Assembly: GCA_003667245.1 (NCBI GenBank)
Contig: RCNN01000002.1
Location: 62,001 to 126,000, forward strand
Source: Heterostelium multicystogenum
Lineage: Eukaryota > Evosea > Eumycetozoa > Acytosteliales > Acytosteliaceae
Length of the DNA stretch: 64,000 nucleotides
Direction: 5' to 3'
The position numbers were made by a program, and so were the translations under genes. The notes under the pieces are model-generated. The model was not told the DNA's origin, made no database searches, and worked only from the letters and a program-made list of their open reading frames with translations. This document shows, piece after piece, positions 47,301-59,116 of the stretch. Every line of letters begins with the position of its first letter. Within the stretch, counting starts at the first letter, position 1.

Positions 47301-47928
47301 GGTGGAGGTCTCAGAAGGAATGAAGAGACTCGACGCACTCAACGAAAAATGCTAGGCTCAAGAAAATGGTTGAGATATTGACTCTACAGAATGAGTCTTT
47401 GGTGAGGGAAGCTAAAGCCACCGCAGTTGTTCCTGAATCTGAGAAATATGAAATCGAAGAGCTCAAAGCACAAATAGAACTACTCAAAAAGGAGAAGGAG
47501 GAGTTGAAAATACAGAAGGAATCTAGATTTGAACGAAATGAAGATTCAAATGAGAGATTTAACCCAAAAGCTAACAGAGACAGACTTGAAGAGCAGTTCA
47601 CTCCAACAACAGATCCAAGAGAAATCCGACCAAGCAATGGCTTTAGAAATGACACTAAAGATATCAAACAAAAACTTTGAGAGCAGATTGCAACGTTTGC
47701 AATCTGAGCATTCTAAGATACAGGAGCAACACCAAGCTACTACAGATCGTAACACCGACCTGATAAATGAAAAGAATGAACTCAATAATGAATACAAAAA
47801 GAAAATAGATGAGGTCCAGTCACTCTTGGAAAACATTGAGCAGCTACAGAGTGAAAAAAATATATCTCGAAAATGAACTTAAATCAAAAGAAACCATCAT
47901 TCAAAATATCTTAAATCCACAGTACTAA
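44386..47928 (+). CDS. Protein kinase - ubiquitin-like domain - Atg17/FIP200-like coiled-coil protein
   Basis: Starts MFGRLPNSSSPNETKQQLIN. A complete Ser/Thr kinase domain comes first: glycine loop YIDGGSFGKVYEVV, YALKVL lysine, IIHRDLKPANILV (about 44997-45040), SDFGFATSNA (about 45152) after an intron, FFMAPEVGYKEYNHSVDIYS. After the kinase (ending about 45480) is a ubiquitin-like segment: TTLKYLYDVYQDKTYP, then NYIPLVSYYDSDQLHPLSD and EKLYLIQRRTV, the same order as in TBK1/IKK kinases. Long helical segments follow (KLTEARTFHKQAETLLGKAE). At 46790-46985 the text VNELKRRAAYNTASKRF, EEISAREHFNLVKPPRYYIP and IDIHEFAEL follow the conserved pattern of the Atg17/Atg11/FIP200 core. The end is a coiled coil (EELKAQIELLKKEKEEL) stopping at 47926-47928, without a claw domain. 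Introns near 44758, 45069, 45650, 45880, 46060 and 46371. Several one-base shifts. Probably autophagy or TBK1-like signalling. Confidence 0.75.
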
Positions 47929-48647
47929 GTATATAACCTGTAATTTACTAATAGCACAACATATAATATAGGGTATTTTGTATGTTGTACTATTCAATAT
48001 CAATAATAAGACTTCATATATATATATGGAGTTTTATATGTCCAAATAAAGTTTGAAAGGAGAAAAAGTGTGAAGAAGTAAAGCTCACCTTTCAATAAAT
48101 CTCGTTTTCCAAATTAACAAAGATATTATTATAAATTTGCAAACCTTTATAAGTAAGCACACACACACTCACCCATGCAAAAAATGATCTGATTGATGAG
48201 TTTTATTGTGAGATGCAATGGTGTGTGTGTGATTTTTGCTCGAAAAAAACTTTAAAATTTTTGTAAAGGGAGGGCAATCGATTCGAAAAGCCATACCAAA
48301 AAGTTAAAATATCTTTTGATTTTGTAACAAAAACAAACATTACATAAGTGCATTATCTACCATTACATTGCATTTTGGTACTACCTATCAATTCACTTCA
48401 ACAACTAAGTAGAGTATTGTCGAGGATACTGTCGAGAGTTTGTAGCACTATACTATAGCGACCAACACCTTGGTTTGTTGATAAAGTTGGCGGTCGAGAT
48501 CTTTAACAGAACAGAACAGAACAGAATAGAACATTTAGAAAAAGAATCATAATAATCAAAATAATCATAAGAATCAGAACATTGTAATCTTATAAATCTA
48601 AGCTCAATTATCATAGGATAAGATAGACGAAAGATAATCAAGAAGAG
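47929..48647. other. Intergenic, kinase gene to Sac phosphatase gene
   Basis: AT-rich with ACACACAC (48160-48172), GTGTGTGT (48220-48230) and AACAG/AACAGA repeats (48507-48535). No gene seen; holds the promoter of the next gene. Confidence 0.55.
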
Positions 48648-51600
48648 ATGAGTTTTATAAATATCTCATCGCCTTCAACTCCACCGCAAAATAGACCTGA
48701 CTCTCCCATTGTCAAAATAGGCCAAAGAAGTAATTCTTATATCAATAACAACAGTAGCAACAACAGCAACAATACAAGCAATAATAATAATACAAGTAAT
48801 AGTGATGAAAGTAAACTAGTTGATGCAGAGGAATATATATTGTTGAATGGACAGAATACCTGTGGGGAATGGCAGTGCGAGCAATCAAAGCTCATTGAGC
48901 TCATTTACAAATACAAGCTCGACTGCCGAAGAAAATCAGAGTCGTGAAAATAGCAGAACCGATAAATGACGGTGAAGATCTGCACAGATACACAGCTTCT
49001 GATTCCATTGTTTTTCAATATGTCGGTGGGAATACGACAAATCTAATTGTTGAAGACTATGCGTATGTGGCCGATGAACATGACGATGGCAGCAACAATG
49101 TCAGCTGTAGAAACGACAATGCAATCGATCAGAAGCAGAGAACCGTGGGCTCTATTCCATTGAAAGACTTCGCCTATTACGCCGGCACCAAGTTCATCAC
49201 CCAAATCTCAATCTTCGATGTCCTTCACATTGGACTCGCCTGTTTATAACTTTTTGGAAATGTCTGACACGCTGTCCAACACCTCGCAACAAACAAGAGA
49301 AGAAAGAACGCAATCCGACGCCAGCTTTGTTGAGATAACTCCTAACTATCATGGTAACTACTGCATCACCCATAGTAACCAAGTAGCACATTACTAATTC
49401 GTCAAATTGATAACAATCGACAGGTCTACATCAAGAAATGACTGTTGTATTATATAAAGATAAAATTATATGTAAACCAGTGATAAATAGCAACAACAAC
49501 AGTGGCAGCAGCTCACCTGCATTGTCAAGCTCATTCGTGGCACCATCCATTAGCACAGATTGTTTGGTCATCGATAGACAAACATGCGCAACTCTCACTG
49601 CAGAGTTTCGGCAGCATCCAGTGCGGAAGTGCTGCAGAGTTGCCTATGTTGAGCAGCGTTCTGTCGAATGGGGGAAGCGGCAGCATCAGCACCGCCAGCG
49701 CTAACGGAAGCAGTGGAAGCATCAATATGACTGGAAGTGGCGGCAGCATAGCAACAGGAAATTGTAACAGCATTTCAGCATATGGTATCGTTGGTATACT
49801 CAATCTGCTGAGTGGACCCCATCTCGTCCCAATTACATCACGCACACTCCGAGGTAGCATCAAAGGCAAACTCATCTATGAAATCGACAGCATTCAATTT
49901 ATTCCAATCTCAATGAGTTCAGTGGAGCTTGGCGAGCACGAGAGCGACTAGAGTCGACCTACAAACGCTCGTTAAATAATCTATTACGTTCCAACTTTTA
50001 TTTCGCCTACGATCTCGATATTTCCAACTCTTTCCAACGTAGCTCCGTCATGAATCAATACGAGCCCATTAACCATCTATACAAAATGGTAAGATAACTT
50101 TCCGATCCAATTCAAAGCCGTATGTACTAATTCAAGCTTGAAATGTTTGTGGACAATCCAACAGTTTTTGAAGACAGATTCTATTGGAATAAATTCATTC
50201 AGCAACCTTTGATTGATAAGGATTTGACTCATTGGATATTACCAATCATTAGAGGATGTGAGTATAACCTAGCAGATACTTCTACCAACAAGTTGGCAAG
50301 CGAGAAATGATGATTAATTTTTGTTGTTTATCAATATAGATGTAGAAGTTTATCAATTCTTTATCAATGGAGACAGCTTTACGTATTCGATCATTTCGAG
50401 GAGAAGCAAGTTTAGAGCTGGTACTCGATATAACACTAGAGGCTCTGATATGAATGGCAGTGTGGCCAAACTATGTCGAAACAGAACAGATCCTTCAGGT
50501 ACTCTCACCAACCGAAACAAAGTCATTTTCATTCGTGCAGACAAGAGGATCAATCCCTTTGGTTTGGGAGCAAAATGGCAGAAGAATTAAACCAATCATC
50601 AAGATAAATCCAGATCAATCTCTTAATGTAATTTATATGCTAAATTTGGAAGAGCAACTATCTACAATGGTACTAACTAACGAAACCTGATGACTAGTTA
50701 TCACATTTAAACTACATTTTAAAGAACAGATTTCACTCTATGGTCCACAGACATTGGTTACATTATTAGATCAAAAGGGATCGGAATCATTCTTGGGTGA
50801 TTCATATCAACAAACCCTACAGCTTTGGTGATGACTACCAGAGTGATATTGAGTATGTACCAGACACTGAACTTCTACCTTCGATATGAGGAGCTAATAA
50901 TGAAACTTCTTCTAAATATATCAGGTATATAGCATTTGATTTCCATCATTTCTGTCAAGGTAACAGATTCGATAGAGTTGACATTTTGATTGAGAATCTA
51001 GAGGAGAAAATTAAGTCAATTGGATATCTAGAGAAGAATCAGTCGGGATACAAATCCTATCAGAATGGTACGGTCAGAACCAATTGTCTCGATTGTTTTG
51101 GATCGTACCAATTTAGTGCAGGTTAGTAGATTCATTTGATATATTCTTTTGGAAGGATGGATATTGATAGATTAATATTGATGCTTGTTTGTTGCTTCGT
51201 GTAGTCCATGATTGTTTGAAGATTCTGGAGAAGCAGCTTGCGTCCTGTGGCTTATGAGCTGAATAGCAAAGATTCACAATCATTGCTGAAGCAGGTCAAG
51301 TTGGCTTGGGCAAACAATGGTGATGCCATCAGCCAGCAGTACGCCGGAACCAGTGCGCTGAAGGGTGATTTCACAAGAACTGGAAAGAGAAACACAAAGG
51401 GTGTATTTAGAGACGGTGTTAAATTCACTCTCTCGCTACTACATCAATACATTTTTAGATAAACTTAGACAGATATCAATAGACTTATTTTTAGGAAACA
51501 TAACCGTTGAAACCAACCGAACCAACATCATAGAGAATCAAAAAGAATCAGATTGGGTAAAGTTTAGTTACAACCTTATTAATATCCATATGGATATAGA

Positions 51601-52684
51601 AACAACAACAACAAAACAGTGTTGGACCTAACTTGACCAATTATTATTATTATTATTATTACAGGGTGAATCAAGAATGAATGCAATTAGTAATTGTGTC
51701 GATCACTTCTTAATGTGCGAAAAAGACGAGCAACATGGGATTTGTAATGCATGGATTGTGATTAGTATAAATCAGTGAGTATTCGATGGGATTAGGCTTC
51801 GACTTTGGCTCCCTTTTATTAATATATAATTATGATTTATAGGAGAAATCAAGAACAAGAGAGAATATTATTATTGACACCTACACATTTGGTGAGATGT
51901 AAATATAATTTCAACGATAATAGAATAGTACACTATAAGAAGTATGCTGTTGGCGCAACCAGAAGAATACAAAAGGGGTCGATTTTGACAGACGGAGGAA
52001 AGAAAGCATCCTATGGAATGAGAAATATACTATGAAAATACAAAAGCATCATCCAAAGACAAGAAAGCAAAAGAGAAAGAAAAAGAGAAAGAAGCCAACA
52101 ACATCAATACATATATAACAAATTCATCATCACCATCCTCATCTTCATCTTCATCTTCTTCAAATACAACTAAACCCATTGCCATTCAAACTTCAAATTT
52201 AAGTACATCTTCATCCGATATTGGCTTGACAGTTGAAAGTAGTAATAGTAGTAACAACAGCAACAATAGCAATAGCAATCAGTTAAGTCCCTCTGAAATT
52301 AAAGACTACATCTACCAAACATTTATTGTTCCAATTCCACAAGGCGAAACAATAGAGTTTTCAAAGGACCTCATCTGTGAAATGGCTGAAACCATCAAGG
52401 AAACAGTATTCACAGGACCACTTGCAAACTCGACAATCAACTCTAGCACCTTTATTGTAGAGCAGGATTTCAAGAGAAAATCAACCACTTTTGGTGCTGC
52501 CTACAATGGTTTGAAGCTTGGATTCTACTCAAAGTCACCGACCGTAGGTAGCAAAGGCTCACTCAGCCAAGTAGTAAACAAGCGAAGATCCAATAGTTTC
52601 GATATATCTTCACTTCGACAAGAGATGGATGCGAATTCATGGGATTTCGATGCGACACTAAACGATAAACCACTAAGGAAATAA
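48648..52684 (+). CDS. Sac-domain phosphoinositide phosphatase, Sac2/INPP5F-like
   Basis: Starts [20 protein letters not shown], then an Asn/Ser tract. The Sac domain follows in many exons: [19 protein letters not shown] (about 49780-49840), [57 protein letters not shown] and NYVETEQIL. The catalytic CX5R is [14 protein letters not shown] (about 51080-51120), after removing one T from the TTTT at 51098. Behind it come [20 protein letters not shown] and [20 protein letters not shown], the standard end of Sac domains. The later region [19 protein letters not shown] and NAWIVISIN with [15 protein letters not shown] looks like the hSac2 (PH-like) domain of INPP5F. A long Ser-rich tail with [17 protein letters not shown] ends at 52684. 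Expected to dephosphorylate PI4P or related lipids on endosomes. Many one-base shifts. Confidence 0.82.
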
Positions 52685-52731
52685 ATAGGTACACACGATA
52701 TTAAATATACATAATAATAAGTCACTCTAGT

Positions 52732-53951
52732 TTATTCTTTTTGCTCCTCCTCTAAGAAGGTTGAAAAGTATTCTACACCGGCTTTGTCTGCCCACGAGCT
52801 CCAGTCACGGTGAGAAATGAAACCGGAGATGTCCTCCTCTCTTAGTCAAGGCCAACATTGTGTTGGGGTTGTTTTTGAATTTCTCATAGACTGTGGCCAT
52901 ACCTTGGGGAGGAGAGATAGAGTCGTCGGATGCGTTGATGAAAAGGATTGGCTTTTGCAGTTTTTTCAATATGGTTCGAGCTGCTTGCTTCACGGTAGTA
53001 GTGCTCACCATCTTCAAATCCAAACATTTTGGATGTGATCAGGTCGTCAAGGTCACGAATGGAGGATGCCTTCATAATTTGCTCCTTGGTGGCATACTTG
53101 TCGAGACGATCACCAAACTTGTAGAGCAGTTTCTTGATATTGACGGCTAATCCCTTTCCATAAAGATATGAGTTTAGGTATGTGGACATAAGGTTCTCCA
53201 TACTCTTACTCATATCCATTGGGTTAGAAATACATAGATGTGCCAAGAATGGGGAATCTTCAGAGTGTTTCTTTAGATAGTTGACCAGAATGACAGAGCC
53301 AAGAGAGAATCCTGCCAAAAACAATGGGGCATTTGGATATTTCTCCTGGATTTTGCTGATACACATTTCCAAGTCATCTACCTTGACACCGCAATATCCA
53401 GTATCAGCAGTAATCTTGTTTCCAGCACAACCTCTATTATTGAAAACAACAGATCTGAATCCCTTGGTTTCGAAGGCGTATTTAGCAAAATATTGGATGT
53501 ATGGTTCATGTGAACCACCTGTGAGACATGTGTAATTACTATTGTTGGAGTTTCTGGAGCAAATTCCTTTCCAAAATTATACCAATCCAAAGAGACAGTT
53601 CCACCATCGACTTCGTTAACTAATTCATCTCTAAATTTAAAATTAATTTCATTAGCCAATCTGTTGGTTCCATGGTACTTTGTACCAAGAATGAACAAAT
53701 CAACGCGAAACATACCTGTCTCTCTTTAAATGCAATCTCTTCATTTTGAAAGTAACATAGTAGTTCATAATATGAGAGTTGTATAGGTAGTAAGGTGGAT
53801 CATAGGTTGCCGCATTTTCAACAGTAGGTGTATCAAATTTCTCATCGGTCTGTTCGGCATCTCCTTCTACCTCTTGATACAACGAAGGACATTTCTTCAG
53901 TCTGTCCATATTTTCTTGATTTTTATTAAAATATAATTTAATGGTAGACAT
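52732..53951 (-). CDS. Alpha/beta hydrolase of the ABHD1/3 - YheT (EMB8) family
   Basis: Starts MSTIKLYFNKNQENMDRL at 53951. The N-terminal pre-domain has PPYYLYNSHIMNYYVTF, typical of the family, then an intron (about 53640-53712) and DELVNEVDGGTVSLDWYN. After a break near 53530, TIVITHGLTGGSHEPYIQYF gives the oxyanion region, followed by GFRSVVFNNRGCAGNKIT. The nucleophile elbow is LFLAGFSLGSVILVNYL (Ser in GFSLGS, about 53290-53310). SNPMDMSKSMENLM follows. The acid is in LFINASDDSISPP (about 52915-52935), and the catalytic His in GGHLGFISHRDWSS after a one-base shift near 52830, with the TAA at 52732. The triad is complete. Roughly 400 residues, no obvious signal peptide. Lipid or ester substrate unknown. 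Converges on the Sac phosphatase gene with 47 bases between stops. Confidence 0.88.
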
Positions 53952-54855
53952 TTTTATTAAAATACTATCGTTTTTTTACAAATACAAATTGAGAGAGATA
54001 TTTGGATAGATATACAATTAAAATAAGTATAATAATAATACAATTCGAATGTTAATATTACTTCAATTGAATAATTGGTTAATATAAAAATAGTTTGACT
54101 TAAAACTGGAATTTAAAAAACAAAAAAATGAAAAAACGATCCAAATTTTCATTTGAAGGTATGATGACAGCATTGGGCAATTTCGACATAGAAATCCCAA
54201 CGAAAAAACATATTTTCCCAAATTAGTAAAAACTATGTTGCAAAATGTCATTTTTTTCGCTTTCTCGACACAATGACAAGTGTGTTCTATGACATCAACT
54301 TTTTTTTGCGGTTCTATTTAAAGATGAAAGGTTATGCTGTCATTCTATGATTTCCAGATCTCAAGATTGATTCTGTACCTGGGTTTAACATGTTATAATA
54401 ATAATAATTCAAATATTGAACTTGTGTTGATTAGTCTATCATTCATATTGTTAAATAAATAATAGAATATTTAGATGATTATATTAAAACTATAATTTAT
54501 ATTCTATTAAATACAATAAAGTCAATGTGAATAAATAATAAATATAAATTATGAAGATGATGGTAACTTTTGTGTTATGATTTACACACATATACACCCC
54601 ACATACACACATGTATTTTATTTACACCCACCAATGATAACTCTACTTCAACCATGCAAATTGTATTATATATTTAAAACCCATCTCACTTAAAAAATAA
54701 CAAATAAACTTATATTTTGGTTTTCGATGATACAGTTATTGATGGAGTGATTGATTTGATAAATATGTTTGTTCAATAATTGTTGTTATCTTTTGAGCTC
54801 AAACCAAACAATTCTCTATTTACTTATATCTTTATAGCCACTCTAACAAATAAAT
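53952..54855. other. Divergent spacer, ABHD hydrolase to IPT/TIG protein
   Basis: AT-rich. A minus frame at 54063-54251 is Phe/Cys/Ser-rich without features. CACATACACACA at 54585-54612. Nothing else supportable. Confidence 0.55.
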
Positions 54856-57390
54856 ATGGATATTGATAGGAGTACTAAAGGAAATATATATTTGATACTA
54901 TTTTTCATTGTACTTAATTCATTTTGTCAACATGCTATGCAGTTAGTAGGTAATCAATATTCAAATTTTAAAATAACTAAAAACTAATATGATATAATAA
55001 ATTATAGATGTTATAAACTATTGATGATATACAATATAAAGAAACATTTGCTATTGTTTATGGAACTTACTTGACAAGTGTAGAGTCTATTGATATCACA
55101 AGATTTGGAAGTGCAAATTCTACAAACTTTAAATTTTGTAAAATCTTCTAATGACAGTTTTGCTTCAGGTCAATTACCAAACTGGCGATGTCTTCTATGG
55201 TACCATTGAGTTGTGCAATAATATATGTGTAAAGCATGAGTGGAACCCTATTGTTATTGACTCAATATCGCCTGTTCCCACTCAGGGCGGCAATATCACA
55301 ATCTTGGGTCACTACTTGGAGCCTCAGCAACAACACAACAACACACTGACCTTTAGCAAATGGGATTATACACCCGCTACCATCTTTAATAATGCTATCA
55401 TGATGATAGTACAGTATCAAGCTTCATCGATGAAGCCACCACAACCGTCTGGTACAAATGTAACTGTAGATGTACAAATAAGAGGATTCACCTTTAAGAA
55501 GAAATATCAATTTAAAAGTAATCTTTCTTCATGATGATTATGAAAGCGTTGCTATAGCGAACTAACTACTGGTGTTTTTCATATAGGTCCTCTCATTGAA
55601 TCAGTTGAGGTTGTAAATTCAAGTCTGCACATAAATGGACAAAGTTTTTGGCTCTGATGCCTCGCTAATCTCTCTTCAATTGGATGGTATTAAACTTAAT
55701 ATCACCAAGCTAATCAATCACTATAATATAACATGTAGCTTCATTGATAATCCTTCAATTTATTATTCATCTTTGGCAATTGCAGGTATTAAGAAGTTGA
55801 CAGTAGATGCTAATAACAATCCATCATCACAATACGATTTTGTAAACCGTAAGTTAAGATATTGTCCAACAAAATATCTTATTATTAATAAATTTAATAG
55901 GACCTATTGTTAGTATGGTTTCAACAGTTTCATCAGTTAAAGGTGGACTTGTTTCAGTTATTGGAGAGATGTTTGCTTCTATTCAACCAAGTACTATTGT
56001 TTACAGCTGAGAAGTTGGAAGTTGATGTAAAGATTGGAATGATAGTATTACTGTTGTGGGTGTAAAAATAGTTGATCATTCATTGATTACATTTATAGTT
56101 CCTCCAAAGCCCAAGTCTCTGACATTATTTAATATGCCAGTGGTAGTCACTATTAATGGTGCATCTTCAATTACCTCTGAAGACAATGTTTTTTCATATG
56201 ATGCTCCTATTCTTATCAATTCTACTCAGGACAAGGATATTATTACTATCTCTTCCAAGAATGTAGATACTTCAAGCCAAGTTGTAGTGTTCTTTGATTC
56301 TAAACATCATTGCGACCAGAGAGCCAGCCAACAATTGGAAGAAACAATGAAACTTTGATTTCATTCGAGGTGGATTCGATACCATATAATATACCCAGTG
56401 GAGTTTATAAAAAAGTGTACATCAACTCCAATAGCGTTAGATCCAACTATGTAACTTTAAATCTGCTTCCAATAGTTATTTCAACTACTCATGCACCAGT
56501 TACAGGTGGACTAATCACAATATTTGGAAGGTTCTGGAGCATCGAAACTCCTCAAACTTCAGTGAAAGTTACAGTCGGAAATAAACCCTGTCCACTAAGC
56601 AATCCCCCAACACCTGCTGCAATTAGATGTGTAATGCCCCCTGGAACAGGTGAAAACCATTTAATTCAAATACAACTTAATGGAACAGTTATCCATCGAC
56701 CTGATGATATTAGATTCCAATATCAACGTAATAATTATCTTAAATCTATTTTGTCAATTTATATATTAATCATCTAATTAATTAATATATATAGATCCTT
56801 TGATTTTAGAAATTTCTGAAACTACATCTGAAGGAGGAGAAGTAACTCTGGTCGGCGCTAATTTTGCAAGTAAACTAAATATTTCTCTTGGAAATCAAAC
56901 ATGTGATAAATCGACCTTTATCAATGATACAACAGTTCTATGTTTAATATCGGAAGATAAGCTATCCAATCTAGAGCCTGACACACTTTTATTAGGAAAT
57001 GTAACTGTAGATGGTCTAAGTGGAACTGCTTTACTATTTAAATTCAGTAAGTTATTAATAGTTATGTGATTATTAAAAACAATAATAAGGTTATTGATTC
57101 AAATTTATTTAGCTAAAAAGAAAAATAAGTTCAATTTAATATATATTATACCAATTGTTATTATTACATTTACTCTGATATCGATTGGTATTTTTATATA
57201 TGTAAAGAGGAGAAAGCCAAAGAGAATATCTATTCTTCAAATCCAACTTAATTTACTGAAGTCAAGCTACCTGGAAGACGACGATGAGAGGTATTATGAG
57301 GAACAGCTCGCCATGTTAATTCGTGAGGGTATTCCAAAAGATGAAGCAATAGCCTATTTGAAATGGTTCCAAGAAAATAAAGATAAATAA
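54856..57390 (+). CDS. Type I membrane protein with several IPT/TIG (immunoglobulin-like) domains
   Basis: Starts MDIDRSTKGNIYLILFFIVL, a signal peptide ending near FCQHAM. The ectodomain is a series of IPT/TIG repeats, recognised by the recurring P-x-G-G-x-I/V-T-I/L-x-G core: SPVPTQGGNITILGHYLEP (about 55258-55314), SVKGGLVSVIGEMF, HAPVTGGLITIFGRFW (about 56490-56540) and TTSEGGEVTLVGANF (about 56820-56865). Cys-containing ends include VGNKPCPLSNPP and LGNQTCDKS. Many N-x-S/T sites suggest glycosylation. A transmembrane helix (LIYIIPIVIITFTLISIGIF, about 57135) and a basic/acidic cytoplasmic tail of about 65 residues follow, ending at 57390. Small introns and several one-base shifts. Dictyostelids use IPT/TIG proteins (Tgr family) in cell adhesion and kin recognition. 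Membership of that allotypic pair is not shown here. Confidence 0.82.
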
Positions 57391-57478
57391 TTAAAGTGGT
57401 ATTGGAAAATAAAAATAAATTTATTAATAAAACATAACTATATTTAAAATAAATAGAAATGATGATTATGCTGGACTA

Positions 57479-59116
57479 TTATCTAAAAGCACCACCATCT
57501 TCATCATCAGTGGTAAGGATTGGAACATTTCTTTGAGTAGTGGAAACAGATGATATGTATTTCAGAGATCTGCCTAGTGCGATCAAGAGTATGATTGAGA
57601 AGAGACTCAAAACAAAACCAAAAAACATAACAATAGTTGACACCTGACTTATCAAATATCAATGCTGCCCAGATTGGACCCATCAGTCTACCAAAATTAC
57701 TTGAAAATTGGAATACAGTAGAAGCATATTTCTATGACAATAGGTTGTTAATAGATGGTTACATTTGTTAGAATTTAGTTTTTAAACTTACAATATATAC
57801 TGTAGACATTAATTCAAAGAATAAGGTGATTGAACTAGATATAGCTGTTGGGAAACCAATTGCGACCATGATTACACCCATCAAGAATCTAAAAGAGTGG
57901 TGGTGATGGTGATGTTGGTACTGTGTCTGGAACTGAAAGTTTCCACACGGTCATGAATGCATAACCTGCTGACATCAATGCAAGCGAACTATATAAAAGT
58001 ATGTTGTTGTTTGTAATCTTTTTACTCAGATATGCTGTTACTGCGCATGAAACACCAAGACCCATAAAGAATAGAGAGATGTTTGTTAAATTCCAATTGT
58101 AGGAGCTATATCCACCAATATCGATGATGTAAGGTATAAACACTGTTTCTAAAATCATTCCACTGTTGAAAATCATAAAATGAATAAAGCACAGCAAGAA
58201 GAGAGTAACTTTTGGAGGGAAAATACAGGACTGTTGTGATCTATAGGATGCAACACCTCTTGGATATCCATCTTTTCAAAGAGTAAGTAAAAGTTCTGTT
58301 GGTGTAATTGCATGAGTAGATACTAACCATTGAAATTGAAATCTCCATCATAATGAGATTTGTGTTCAGCTTTGTCTATAATCTTTCCAAGAAGCGAAAG
58401 GAGTAGAGAAATGAGTGAAAACACCGATGCCAACCAACCATAAATAGTGATGTTACCGACATCTTGGAATACATTGAGTTGACGATCGACATTCAGCTTT
58501 GAGAACGCTGCAATCAATGCAGGTCCGAAAATATATGCGAACGAAGTGACCAGTCCAATAGATGTGATTCTGCTTTTCTGAGTTGCATGATCGTTGCCTT
58601 TTGCCAGCAGATTCTGTAAAACAACACCTGATCCAGCACCTACACCAACAACAAATCTTGAAGCAATAATTGCGAATTGCTCAGGTATGATTGCATAAAC
58701 CAAATCTCCTATTAACGATAATGAGGTCGCAAGCATTAACTGTGACCATAAATTGTCGTAGCTTTCTCCTAAATATGTAAATAGCTTTCTACCTAGGGTT
58801 GATCCTGTATGAAATGCCGCAATTGAAACGGCTAATATATATATACTTTGTCGATTCTATGATTGCCATTGACATCCGTTAATCAAATGATTCCTTCCTC
58901 ATCGAATAAGTGTGATTGATTGTAACCTACCAAAGCAAGATAAGGCCAAATCGTAACAGATATAATTGAAAGTGCTATATTTGTACATAATATAATAGAC
59001 AAGCCCAACCAAAATCTTCTTGGTGTCTTTCTACCAACTACTTGATACCCAAACTCATTTGTACTAAATGAATTATCACCACGACTATTAGAACTAACAT
59101 ATATCAAAATAATCAA
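57479..59116 (-). CDS. Major facilitator superfamily transporter, MFSD8/CLN7-like
   Basis: Twelve-helix membrane transporter. The first accepted exon has NEFGYQVVGRKTPRRFW then LSIILCTNIALSIISVTIWPY, which matches the first helix of MFSD8-type proteins. After an intron comes a segment with the MFS motif-bearing loop, then SLIGDLVYAIIPEQFAIIAS, RFVVGVGAGSGVVLQNLLAK and TSIGLVTSFAYIFGPALIAA. A cytosolic loop KIIDKAEHKSHYDGDFNFN is followed by CFIHFMIFNSGMILETVFIP, LTNISLFFMGLGVSCAVTAY and LLYSSLALMSAGYAFMTVW. Last helices lie at 57560-57900. The tail TDDEDGGAFR ends at the TAA 57479. The true start codon is uncertain: upstream frames are broken between 59100 and 59150. Possibly lysosomal by family. 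Convergent with the IPT/TIG gene (88 bases between stops). Confidence 0.78.
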
